Shown: in pieces, positions 37,701 through 48,587 of the stretch
Layout: each line of letters begins with the position of its first letter
Position numbering within the stretch: the stretch's first letter is position 1
Assembly: GCA_033030425.1 (NCBI GenBank)
Contig: JAUFSD010000008.1
Span: forward strand, 1,240,001 to 1,304,000
From: Verpa conica
Taxonomy: Eukaryota; Ascomycota; Pezizomycetes; Pezizales; Morchellaceae
Length of the DNA stretch: 64,000 nt
Reading direction: 5' to 3'
Notes under the pieces: generated by a model
What the model was told of the DNA's origin: nothing
Database searches by the model: none
Seen by the model: only the letters and a program-made list of their open reading frames with translations
Translations under genes and position numbers: made by a program

Positions 37701-37909
37701 AAGCCCCTCGACCAGCTACAGCGGAAGCACCACCAAAGCAAATTTCGACACCACTCCCCAAACCACCAGGAAAGGGACCAAAGACTTTTGAGGATATGGG
37801 TGTTCCTCAAGCACCAAAACAAGAGCAGGATTGTGTAAGTATTCTACCAAGAAATAATCACGCCAAAACAAACTTTACTAACCGTCGTACGCTTTAGGTC
37901 ATTATGTGA
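34767..37909 (+). CDS. Chitin-synthase activator Skt5/Chs4 with SEL1 repeats and CAAX box
   Basis: Activates and anchors a class IV chitin synthase at sites of wall growth and septation. Exons: 34767-34852, 35004-35796, 35848-35967, 36021-36140, 36189-36291, 36348-36488, 36547-36614, 36665-37834, 37898-37909; 2613 nt, 870 aa. The N-terminus is low complexity. SEL1/TPR-like repeats run through exons 2-7 (RAEYRMGMQYENSNEPMKAI, YRLGMMTLLGQHGQKQDYA, QLKMGTAYELCQLGCDF, YFYEIGMYAPVDYKEAQRWY). The C-terminal 380 residues are Pro/Gly-rich. The protein ends DCVIM, a CAAX prenylation box; the Cys codon ends exon 8 and the last exon is only 12 nt. If the final 63-nt intron were retained, the CAAX box would be lost. 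Confidence 0.92.
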
Positions 37910-40900
37910 AGCAGACAATTTCCCAAATATTGTTTCTCAACTTCCTTTATTCCCGTTTTCCTTGTACTTGAGCCACACATTGGGCTGGCGAATTGGTTGT
38001 ATGGTGCGTTTTTAATATTGGGGAGCTACTTGTGACAGGAATGAAAGCGTGATTTTGGCAATACAGCAGCCCATCACTTGCTGGATTTCTATTTTTATTT
38101 ATTCTCCTTGAATTCTATATCCCCTCCAACCTAACCTCTCTCGTCATTTTTATAATATATATACCATTGACTAGAGAGAGTGGCACCGAGGCTACTTTCA
38201 TCTTTAACCATTTCTCCTATATATTGTATGTACAATCATTTTATATCGCATCTACTATATCATAGATTTTGCAGCAAGAGCTCTCCTATAGACTGAGGAT
38301 TTTGAATAATTAGATTTAAGTTAATTATACTAAAGTTTGTTTCCATGTTTGTTTCTAGAAGATGTATGACTCATAAACTTAATATTCAACGTGGCTGGAG
38401 AAAATGGGGGGGTATAAGAGCTACTAGATTTTCTTATTAGTGGGTAGCTTATAGATTCTCTTGTGGCAATGGTTAGGAGTTATATTTTGACAACCCACCC
38501 ACTCACCTACTAGAGATCTATTATGGTACTTATATGTCTGGTCATTAATCTGATAGCATAGCTAATACCCAAGAGGCACTCTAGGATGTCCCAATCTTAG
38601 GTTATCAATGCATGTCTAGTGTGGTAAGAATAAATGAATGAATTAATCATAAGTACATGAAAACTCTGAGGTTATGGTACTCTGACCCAAAAAAAGCTAG
38701 TAAATAAAGCAAAACAAACCAATACAAGCACCGCTACTCCGTATCCTTGATTTCCCCATCCTCATCTGTCTCAACCACCTTACTTCCTCATATCAGCTCC
38801 AATATATCTACTATTTCCTTTTTTTTCTTTTTTTTCTTCCCATTTTACTTAACCCTCTTAGTTATTTCTTCTTCGTATCTCTGAATCCTAAAACCACTTA
38901 ACCTCTTCCTACTTTCTTTAGGAACAATTCACTTCCTGCACCTACACTTCCCTTTTTTCTATTCTATTTTCAACTTGCATTCTAGCTTAGTGTGGTAAGA
39001 GGATGTTGATGAGTAAACTAAAATATCTTTTTTTCTACTAATTAATCAACTGATGTTATGCGGGCTATTAAGCTTTAAGCAATATTTCTAATACTAAGTA
39101 TTGATAGCTACTCTGTCCCTATTTTTAAGACGGGTTGGGGATATGAATAAACCTATGTACTCCTTACAGCGCAATATGTAATGAGCTATCAAAATTATCA
39201 TTTCCTCCATGATAAATCACTCGCTTTCACTTAGGGATTGGTTCTGCTTTTTTCTCTCTCAATGATTACATGAGCCCTTGGGCTATGGTAAAGGTACTGG
39301 TCCTACAAACAAATATTATTCTCAACTATGGCTACAAGATTGGGGTTTCTACGTTGTAGGAATCATAAAATTTTGAAACCTGGCCAGAAAAGCGGGCTGA
39401 AATCACCGTGTGATGTCAGTGGAAGATAAGATAAGGTGGGGGGGAGTTGATATTGTAGATAGGCATTAATATTTTATTTTAAAAATTTCTTTACTCAAAT
39501 TTCCTCGCTCATAACTAGATGAGGAGTGATTAGAAATTCCTTTATAGATATTATTATAGTATACTAGTCCTGTAAGAGCTAGCTATATACATATAAAATA
39601 TCCCCGGTAGTGCCGGTATGTGAGGCCATGGGGGTTATAAGATGCTATCATGTCCCTTGAATAAATTAATCATGTCTCTTGGGACGTAATAGTGAAACTT
39701 TTCCTGTTTCCGAAATCAAAACAGCGAACCTTCTCTCCTTTTAGATACACTATAGAAAAAATTACTTATAAGAAAAAACATTTAGATAAAATAGTATCAT
39801 AATATATCACTCGGCAAGATTCTTTACGTGGTAGCGCAATACTCGTGTAGTATAAAGTTAAATATTTCTAGGGATTGTAATATACTAAGTAGCCAGATAG
39901 GGCTCAACATCAAATATAAGCTCGAGTGATCCACTATGATTTTATAACCAAACAATGAACATGGAATAGTTCAATTCACAAGAATTTAATTAGGCAGAAC
40001 CTAACTACTTCCCTAAGCCCCCATACTCATCTTTTACAGCCACGGCCCCTCACCTTTCCTCATCTTAACTATCTTAGCTATGATAAACAACTACCTTCCA
40101 CCCCACCCCCTTCACTACCCCACCCACCCTCTCCTCCACCTGACACTTCCCGACAAGTTCTATAACCGCCTCTACCAACCTTCTGCACTCCATACGTCTT
40201 CCTAGACCACCACATATTGCCACACTCGCAGTTTTAGAATTAGTCACACGAGTACATTTTGACCCACCCGGGTTCTCCTGCTCACACTAAAACTCTGCCT
40301 TTCTTTTCAGCAAATCTACTACCGCTAACAAAACATCGCTCGCGAGGGGAGAGAAATTGCTGGATTCGCATGTGTAAGCGGTTGGCAGATAATTTTCTGG
40401 GTAGTAGCATATGTTGGTTGTAGAGTGCCATTTGGCTCGATGTAGTGGCTTGTATGATTCTGGATGACACGGAGATGGTGATGGGGAAGCGTAGGCTTGG
40501 ATGGCAAGGAGGGGGATTTTGAGAAGGATATAGAAGGGAAGGATTGGGTAGAGCATTATTTAGAACTCTGGGAGGGGCTATGGGAGCAGATCGAGAGGCT
40601 GTAGTTGTGGTCAGTTCAAGTGATAAGATGGGGAAACACTCTTGTATAACGCTATCTACTAAAATTCCAAAGTAGTACTATTCGGAACCGCCAAAAACAT
40701 CTAACGGTGAACTCGCATGACTAGATCACAAAGTATCACTAATCAAAAACCCAGAATTACACAAAATATCACAAGCAAAAGCCCTGTGACTCTATAATAA
40801 AAAACATACTCCTAGTTTCGACTTTGAACACAAAAAGGACGCGTAGACAAAGGAATATAACTACATGTGACAGTATTGAGATACTATATAAAAACCAAAA

Positions 40901-41292
40901 TACAGCACACGCTTAGGTCAGACTTGGTGCACAAACGGACGAAAAACAAAAGGAACCAGAAAAGAAAGCAAAGAGTGATATGATATGAGAGAAAGTGAGT
41001 GAGTGAAAGTCAATGAGAGCTATGTAAAGAGTGATATGACTATGCAGTTTCAATCCAAAAAGTAAAAGGCATGTGTCAAGAGTTGCTGAAGGTTCATAGT
41101 AATAAAAGCAGCAAAAACCCATGAGAAAAACGCCTCGCAGACCTGCCCTAGAGAGTATAAAAAAAACAAAAAACAAAATAATAGATAACAGACTGTAACC
41201 TCCCCTCCTCCACCACTACGCCTCATCAGAAAAGAAAGAAAAAAATACGACTAGACTAGTAGAGTATTACTATAGTCCTCTTCATTCAGAAA
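37910..41292. other. Gene-poor 3.4-kb AT-rich stretch
   Basis: Lies between the skt5 and syf1 stop codons. Mostly AT-rich. One copy of a short dispersed repeat (38631-38659, shared with 25181-25209). The octamer TAGTGTGG, which also begins the MITE at 56958, occurs at two places here (about 38616 and 38989), both followed by TAAGA. No coding signal beyond short frames near 40282-40556 and 40913-41176. Confidence 0.4.
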
Positions 41293-44011
41293 CTAGCCCT
41301 CCATGTCCAAATCGATTGCATCTGGGTTACTATCCTTTGGAGCTGTAGTAGCCTTTGCGGATGAGCTCGGCACGATATTACCCTCCTTCGCCGCAACGAA
41401 ACCCTGGGGTGCCCTAGCCTCCCTTTCAAGCGCAGCCATGGCATCCGCTTTCTCGTCGTCATCCTCATCGTCATCCTGTGCCCCCTTCTGCTGCCCCCTA
41501 GCCAAGGCCTGGGAAGCGATAAAGTTTACATCAGTATTGTACTGCGCCTGCACACTCCTCTTAATTCTGAGCATTTCTTTAAATGTATCTTCGTTTCCAT
41601 GCTGGATTTCAAAGCTTTCCCACTTGCTCCAGAACTCGGGGCTGATACGTGGGTCACAGAACTGGGATGCATGGCCGTAGATAGCCCTTGCACGGTCTAT
41701 TTCACCAAGACGACGTTCCATCTCGGCGAATTTAAGGCACATTTCCTTGGCTTCTTTGTCGGGAAGAGCTTCAATCGCTCGTTCGTAGATAGGGCGGGTT
41801 GAAGTTAGGCCGAAGTTAGATGCAGACTTGGTGATGTAAAAATCAAACATCTCGAAGCGGTCTTCGTCAGCGACGGCGCGGGTGGCACGTTCGTATATCC
41901 GCATTGCGTGACGGGCAAGACCGCGCTCTTCTTCGAGATTACCATACATGAGGTAGAGGACTTTTGCAAATTTCGGTGGGACACCTTCGACAGCTTGCTC
42001 AAAGAGATCACGGAGTCGCTCAATGTCGATTTGTCGGTTGACGGCCTTGGTGAGGTATAGATTCCAGAGTTCGAATGCAACTGGGTAAGAGAACAGGTCT
42101 AAGCCTCGTTCGTAAACCTAGGTCGAGGTCAGCATGAGAGCATTAAATATGTCGAGTTAAAATGAATATATACCTTGAAGCTCTCCTCAAAATATTTGCT
42201 CTCTTCTAGAAGATTAGCATAGTTTACCACAGTTTGTGGTGTCGCGATTCTGAGCTCAAAGATCCTTTCATAGACTTTCTTCGTCTCTTCTAGTGTACTG
42301 ACACTCTCAACAAGGTCAACATAGAAACTCCAAAGCTTCCAACTCTTGTGCACCCTCTGCTGTGGAGCGAGAGTCTCATCGAAATAATCCACCGTGCTTC
42401 TTTTAGGTGCCTGAGTAGCTTTTGCCATGATCTTGACTGCCTCGTCGAAATTATCATTACGAAGCTCTAACTCCGCCCATTCCACCCACATTTCCGCGAG
42501 TTCCTGGACAGACTTAAAAGGGACTCGAACAGCCTTTTCCATAATCATCCGTGCCTGCCTGATATCCCCGTGCTTCTCATAAAACTTGGCATATCCAGCC
42601 CACAAAGAGTGAAATTGCCCAACAGCTTTTTTTGGGCTGACAGCTGCCACAGCATCGGTATATGTTTGAACGATTTGTGTCTTGTTATCACCCCAGAGTG
42701 CAACCCGCTTTTCCCACTCGATAACATTGTTGGGATTTTGCCTCAACAAAACGTCGTTAACCAGGAATGGTCGTCGGTCCATAAGCTGTTCAAAGCGCAT
42801 CATGCGGATGTCGAGATCAAAGTCCGCGTCTTCGTCCATTTTGCCCTTCTCCTGCCGCTCAGCGGCAGCCTCCATCAGAGTCCCAATGACAGACTCCTCG
42901 AACTCGGTATAAGAGTCAAAAATCTGCGTAAAGTCCCGAACAGTCATGACGGTAGTAACACCCTCTTCGAAGGCATCTCTAGCAGCCTCGAAATCACCCT
43001 TAGAGATCCAATAAGTGCCCAAAGACGTCCATAGTTTCCCCCGCTGGTCGCTGAACTTTCCAATACCACTCCGCACAATTTTCTCCACATCGATATTCTT
43101 GATTTCCCTGGCATTGCTGACGAGAAGGTCACACAACTCGCTCCACATCTGAAAGTGACTCTTGCCCTGCTTGCTGCGGAAGTTTGGGTTGTCCAATACC
43201 TGGATCCATTTTTGCGCTGCTTCCTCATATCTGCCCATCTCAACCAAAAGCTCGATAAATTCTTCGGCCTCCTCCGGGTGGACCTGCATATATCGCTTCC
43301 ATATCCTGATGGCGGTTTCTCCAGAGGCCGAGTTGGCAAAAGGAATGTAGAGGGCCCAGATGCGGTTATGCTGTGTTAGGGGGAGAGCCCGCAGGGAGCG
43401 GTCAAAAGTGCGCCTGGTCTTTGTAACATGACACTGTTTCAAGAGGAATGAGAGATAGTCCGTCCAGATGCGGGGCATCTTGTTGAGGAGGATAAGGGAG
43501 CGCTCATAGCAATCGTTGACCTTTTCGTACTCCGCCCTGTACCTAGCCGGGTTAAGGGACGAAACGTGCTTAACCCTAAGATCGAGATACTATTATAAAA
43601 GGGATAACGCGTTAGCAAGGAAAGGGGGGGGGACTACAGTCGTTGGAAATTTCTGTTTCTTTTCTTCTTTTATTGGAAAAGGACGTGACTTACCATCTTC
43701 CAAAGTTTGTAAGATCTTGGCAAGGTTTTGCAGGCCCTCTCGAAAACGAAAACCTGTTCCTGAATTGACCCCGTCTTCATTTTGTGATCAATGTATTTCA
43801 TCCATAGTTTTAGCGAAGAGTAAGGGTCCCTTAGGATCTCCTGTTCGTAATGCGCGTCCTCGTCGGAAATCAGGAATAGATCGATCGTGTTCTTTGCGAC
43901 ATTGGAAATGTTGGCAGCATTTGTAAACTTCTTTTGGACCAGAAGGGTAGTGGTGGTAGCAGAAGACGAATCGACCTCCATTGGCGCGGATACAAGGAGC
44001 TCGCCGGGCAT
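41293..44011 (-). CDS. syf1: Pre-mRNA-splicing factor Syf1 (Xab2), HAT-repeat protein
   Basis: Component of the Prp19/NineTeen complex, acting in spliceosome activation. Exons: 43694-44011, 42174-43589, 41293-42117; 2559 nt, 852 aa, all joins phase 0. HAT (half-TPR) repeats fill most of the length: DPYSSLKLWMKYIDHKMK, VFERACKTLPRSYKLW, PRIWTDYLSFLLKQC, TFDRSLRALPLTQHNRIW, WVEWAELELRNDNFDEA, WKLWSFYVDLVESVSTLEET, FYITKSASNFGLTSTRPIYE. The tail is acidic (DDDEDDDEKADAM) and ends DAIDLDMEG. Length and order match fungal Syf1. The gene is head-to-head with the Oxr1 gene. Confidence 0.96.
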
Positions 44012-45447
44012 CTCAGGATGAAAGAGTGAGTTGAATGCAGGATGCGAGCGTGAGAGTGAACCCGCAGGAGATGCAAGCCGATTGGACGTGCAACTCGTGC
44101 CAGGCTTCTCGTTCGATTCCTGTTTCTAGATTATAGTTCACTGCCCATGGAATATTTAGGATGTTGATATTAAAAAATTGTAAAAGCGGTGATGTTGAAC
44201 GAAGAATGGGGGGCTGGTTGTTGAATAAAAAACAAAAAACGGGGGGGTGTTGTATTGTTGTTAAAGACTGTTGCAACTGGGGGGGAAGGTGATCGAGATG
44301 GGGATGGAGATGGAGATGGAGATGGGGAAGAGACGAGATGAGGTCAGTAGTGAGCGAGAAGGAACGAAGGAAAGGACTCAGGCTGTCTCCAAGAAGAAGA
44401 AGAAGAAGCAGAAGATGAACAGAGGATGAACAGAGGATGAAGCAGAATAGAAGATGATGAAAAAGACCAAGAGACTATCTAGGGAATTCCTTGCGTACTG
44501 CAAAGACACTAGACACTTTCCAGGAATGTTTCGTAGTTAGGTTGTTTCAATAAAACAATAATAATAACCACCACCGAGACAGATAACACTCCCGCGGGCC
44601 TTCCTGGCTGGCTGACCTGTGCCTGTGGAGTAATCCGGGCTGAGTGTCGGGCTGCATACTACACAGCCTGTGTATACTACTGGTCCCTCGTAACGGTCGC
44701 CAAAAACACGGCCCTCCAGATTACCTGAAACCCCTCCGTTGCCCTGGGTCGGTTTTGAATGCCACCCACCTATTCTGCAACGGTCCACAACCCCCCTCCC
44801 TCCTCGTGAAGATCCGCTCCTTATATCGCCACTTCTATACTATTGGTAATAGTGGCTTGCTGCTGCTGCTGCTGTTGTTGTTGTTGCCCTGTCCTCCTGT
44901 CCTGTCCTGTCCTGTCATATTATATCCTGTCATCCTATCGCTGCCGTGCTGCCCGTATGTACTCTACTTCTCTTTGCCCCGTACCAAAATCTATGATATT
45001 ATAAACACGCAAGTTCTAGTAACAATCCCGTTTGTTATACCATTCCTGTGCATGTAATGTAAAGCTTTATTAGAGAGGCACACAGGATTACGCCAGTAGG
45101 ACTCCGTTGCGATACGTAAGACTTGCAGGGTGAATCATATAATTAGCAGGTGGAGCCTGCCTGTCCAGAGACACGACACCGGATGGATGGATCGTGGCCT
45201 CACAGCAGCAGGAGCCCAGACAGCATACCATCTCTTGAGCTATTCTACAATAAAATAAAATACCCCTTTGCCCAATTCACTGAGCTGATCATCCTTCACT
45301 CCCTCTCTAGTAATCAAAGAATATATCCTATCCTCACTCATTCACTTCTCACAACCTCTTCTCATCTCTTTCCTACGGCCTGGATAACATCTAAGACATC
45401 GCCCTCACAACTCACTGGAACTAGAGATCCCCCCCCCCACGGCAGCC
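44012..45447. other. Divergent promoter region of syf1 and the TLDc gene, with simple repeats
   Basis: 1.4 kb. Simple repeats on the plus strand: GGAGAT units at about 44299-44330, AAG units at about 44391-44410, CTG then TTG units at about 44861-44886, and TCCTG units at about 44888-44918. The part before 45448 is CT-rich leader of the TLDc gene. No gene seen. Confidence 0.5.
44861..44918. repeat. Adjacent microsatellites (CTG/TTG, then TCCTG)
   Basis: A run of CTG triplets passes into TTG triplets, then after a short gap into four or so TCCTG pentamers. Intergenic, in the syf1/TLDc divergent region. Confidence 0.7.
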
Positions 45448-46327
45448 ATGAGCACCGCGTCCGCGTCCTACCCCAGCATCCCTGACACAATCTCCTCCGC
45501 CTTATCGTGGACCTTCCATCGCCTAACTTCCGAACCACTTCGCAAACCCACCTCTCCCGAAATGCATTCCGAGAAACCTCCTTCCCGTCGCGCATCACCG
45601 TTTACCCCTCCCCCACTCGCCCCATTGCAAATATCTGGATACTCCGCATCTACCACCTCGTGCCTTCTCTCCAGAGCTCTCGCCGAGGAGATCCGATTAT
45701 TGTTACCCGCGAGACTGCAGCTGCACGAGAATTGGACACTGGCGTATTCGCTTGAGCAGCATGGCGTGAGCTTGGCAACCCTATACAGGAGGGGGCAGAA
45801 GGGGGGCTTTGTTTTGGTGGTTAAAGATTCCGCTGGCGGGGTAGGTTATGCACTCTGATATGATATCGGCCCAATTTACTAAGAATCGTACTCCCGATAG
45901 GTCTTTGGCGCCTTTGTCAATGAGCCCTTTCATCCCTCAGGACGCTACTACGGGACTGGCGAATGCTTCCTATGGAAAGCCGCTATCCTTCCTCAGAAGT
46001 CGTTCTCGGGTACTTCAACCCCAGACCATACAGACCGGATTCGATTCAAAGCGTTCCCATATAGCGGTATTAACGATTATATGATATTATGCGATAACAC
46101 TTTCTTATCCGTAGGTGGCGGGTATGTTTTATTCCCCTCCCTCCCAGGCGGGGAATCCGGAGGTTAAAGCTAACATAGAGTATAGTGATGGGAAATACGG
46201 ACTTTGGCTTGATGACAATTTTGAGAAGGGTGTGTCACAATCCTGCATGACATTTGGGAACGAACCGTTATCAGAGGAAGGAGAGAAGTTTGAGATTATC
46301 GGGGTTGAACTTTGGAGAATCGGATAG
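45448..46327 (+). CDS. oxr1: TLDc-domain protein, Oxr1-type oxidation resistance
   Basis: TLDc proteins protect against oxidative damage, and yeast Oxr1 promotes V-ATPase disassembly. Exons: 45448-45840, 45901-46121, 46186-46327; 756 nt, 251 aa. After a Pro/Ser-rich N-terminus of about 55 residues the TLDc domain begins ([40 protein letters not shown]). Diagnostic blocks are [62 protein letters not shown] and the ending [12 protein letters not shown]. Complete at both ends. Confidence 0.94.
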
Positions 46328-48366
46328 TTTTTGGCGCACTAGGGGTGTACCTCTCCACTTCTCCATCTTCTTTTCTTAAATCTGCTTTATCTTGGGTTTT
46401 ATTTTTGGCGTTGTCTGTTTGCTATTATCCCTTTCATCTCCCTAGTGGAGAATTCAGGTTATTTTCAGGTTATGTTTTATATGATTTTACGGATGAGCTG
46501 TATAGGGGAGATGGAGGGGCGAGGGAGGTGATGTTGTTGATACGATGTGTTTGATGGTGATGTTTCATGTGCACAGACATAGGCCTACCTGTTTTCTTCT
46601 TCTGGGTGGCAACTCTTTTTTTCGGGGTGGTATTTTGTTTAGGTACATGTATTACAGCTTCATAAGTATACAGAAAGATATAATGAATAGATGTTTATGA
46701 TTTATATATTCGTCGCTGAAGGTGGTTTGGGGGGCTATCGTGCGAGACCCTTGAGCTTGTATTAGGTTATGTCGACCACATGTAAACCTGACATGTGCTG
46801 GTCAAGCTGTGTCCCAATGTATAGAATTGTGAGTGATACCCCATGAGTACAGGGTTAGGATTCTACGGCCATTAATTTAGTCTGGTATCCTTGTGGATAG
46901 GCTAATCTTATGAAGGGATGGTTAGAACGTTCTAGATTCAGTAGTACTGTACATTAGTAGTTGAGTTTAGGGAAGGGGTTTTTATTATTTGATATATCAA
47001 AGTATAGTACCAAAAAATGGGGGGTAGAATCAGTATGGTGTTAATGACATGGAATTCTGAGTAGCCTAGGATTAAACAAGTTATATTGTATTATACGATC
47101 TCTTCAAAAATGCGGTAGTCTTCTTGGTTCATCTCCGCATTTGTTTTTTTAGCAATGTGGTAGTCTTCTTACCTCATTTTTTTTCGTACTGTATTCTTAA
47201 AAGCCTCCACACTTTCGATACCCAACTACATGTACCTGTAAAAAACTAGCGGATTTAGATGGTGAGGATGAGAATAAGAAGCCAACGTCTGCCTATAAGA
47301 CTACGTCTTATAAAAAACCATACCATAGTTAGGACCCGTAGCATTAAATTAAGGAGTTATCTTGCTTAGCATACATATACATTTGGGTACTAAGAGTACA
47401 ACTTGCACATGATGAACTTGAGGGGATCCTCAAATATAGAAGTTGACTCAGACCCTGTAAAGTGCTAGCCTTTCATAACGAACGATACGGGTTGGGGAGC
47501 GTAATTACGTAATTTTTATGCGGTATTTAGCCAACGATGCGATTATGCAGTGAGAAATTGACTTTTGATGCGGTATAATAACCTTTCATCTGTATAGTAG
47601 GTAAATTTATGTTATGGACAGCTGCCCAGGCATTTGTGTGCCGACTCGTATGCCGCTACGCGGCGGGTAGCCATTGACCAGATAATTCCGGGCTTTTCGT
47701 GAATTAAAAGACTACATGATGGCTATGGTTCTCTAAGGATAGTCTTTTGGTGGGAAGAGCCTTGTAGCTGCCTTGCTACCCATATCTCGCTGTCTTCTAT
47801 GTCCACTTAATAGTAGCCATTCTATGTAGCTAAAAGAGTTGAGTCTAGCATGAGTTACCTGGTGATACAGATCATGACCAAAAGAAAAACGGTATTATTC
47901 TCCTCCTTCAGCTCAATCTCACGCATGTAGCCGTTAGTCCGATAGTCCGGTATTGCGGAGGAGGTGAGTCATTTGTTAGTGGGGACAGTAGATGATCCGC
48001 GGACTGTAGCACCTTTAGTGTACTAGTTAATTGTTCCTAGGGGTTCACTAGTACTCGAGGATGGAACCCATAGTCTACAAGGCTGGACGCGCTGGTTAAA
48101 ATAGATCGTGAAGAATTATCTGAGCAATACCCATGTGATTTTTATAACCGTAACTATAAGGTTGAGATTGCAATGCCAGAATTCTGGTATAAGCGGCGAT
48201 TGAAAATCAAAGGTTTAAGCTCAGGGAGAGTAAATAAATGGAGCATATGATAGATATTACCAATTAAACTTACCGTATTTCCTAATTTTTTCCCTGTAAG
48301 TACTGAGACTATATAAGGGTCATAGTAATTCGGGTAATTCATTAACCAGGTCAAACTGTCTCTGTT
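46328..48366. other. Gene-free stretch before the retrotransposon
   Basis: About 2 kb. TACATGTA at 46644-46651 and 47227-47234. An imperfect tandem duplication (shared core GTGGTAGTCTTCTT/GCGGTAGTCTTCTT) lies at about 47107-47180, and ATGCGGTA recurs near 47518 and 47570. No gene seen. Confidence 0.45.
47107..47180. repeat. Imperfect tandem duplication
   Basis: Two diverged units of roughly 45 bp, each with GGTAGTCTTCTT then a C/T-rich piece and a T-run. Seen by eye only. Confidence 0.4.
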
Positions 48367-48371
48367 ATTAT

Positions 48372-48577
48372 TAAAGTTCAGTGTAAAGTGAAGAAGATGA
48401 TTTTATTAAAACGAGTGGGAAATCTATCCCCTATTTATACAATAATATCTGTTACACAAAATAATATGAGTCATTCTTGACGGAATGCTCTTCCTTGTTC
48501 CGTAAACTTCCACAACAAAATAGATAATTCCATTATCTTAATACATGACTAATACATGACAAATGTACAATTTAACA
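48372..48577 (-). repeat. 3' LTR of the copia element
   Basis: 206 bp copy of the 5' LTR, no difference found by eye over its length. Confidence 0.95.
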
Positions 48578-48587
48578 CTTCCCCTCA
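48578..48587 (-). other. Polypurine tract
   Basis: Purine run ending GAGGGGAAG on the coding strand, directly before the 3' LTR; expected plus-strand primer. Confidence 0.8.

Noticed and set aside
38612..39000. Second MITE bounded by TAGTGTGG at about 38616 and 38989
   Set aside because: Both copies are in the same orientation and no target duplication is visible, so they are not a TIR pair.
44109..44124. TTCGATTCC, like a tRNA T-loop
   Set aside because: No acceptor stem, D-arm or A/B box spacing nearby; no tRNA gene was found in the window.
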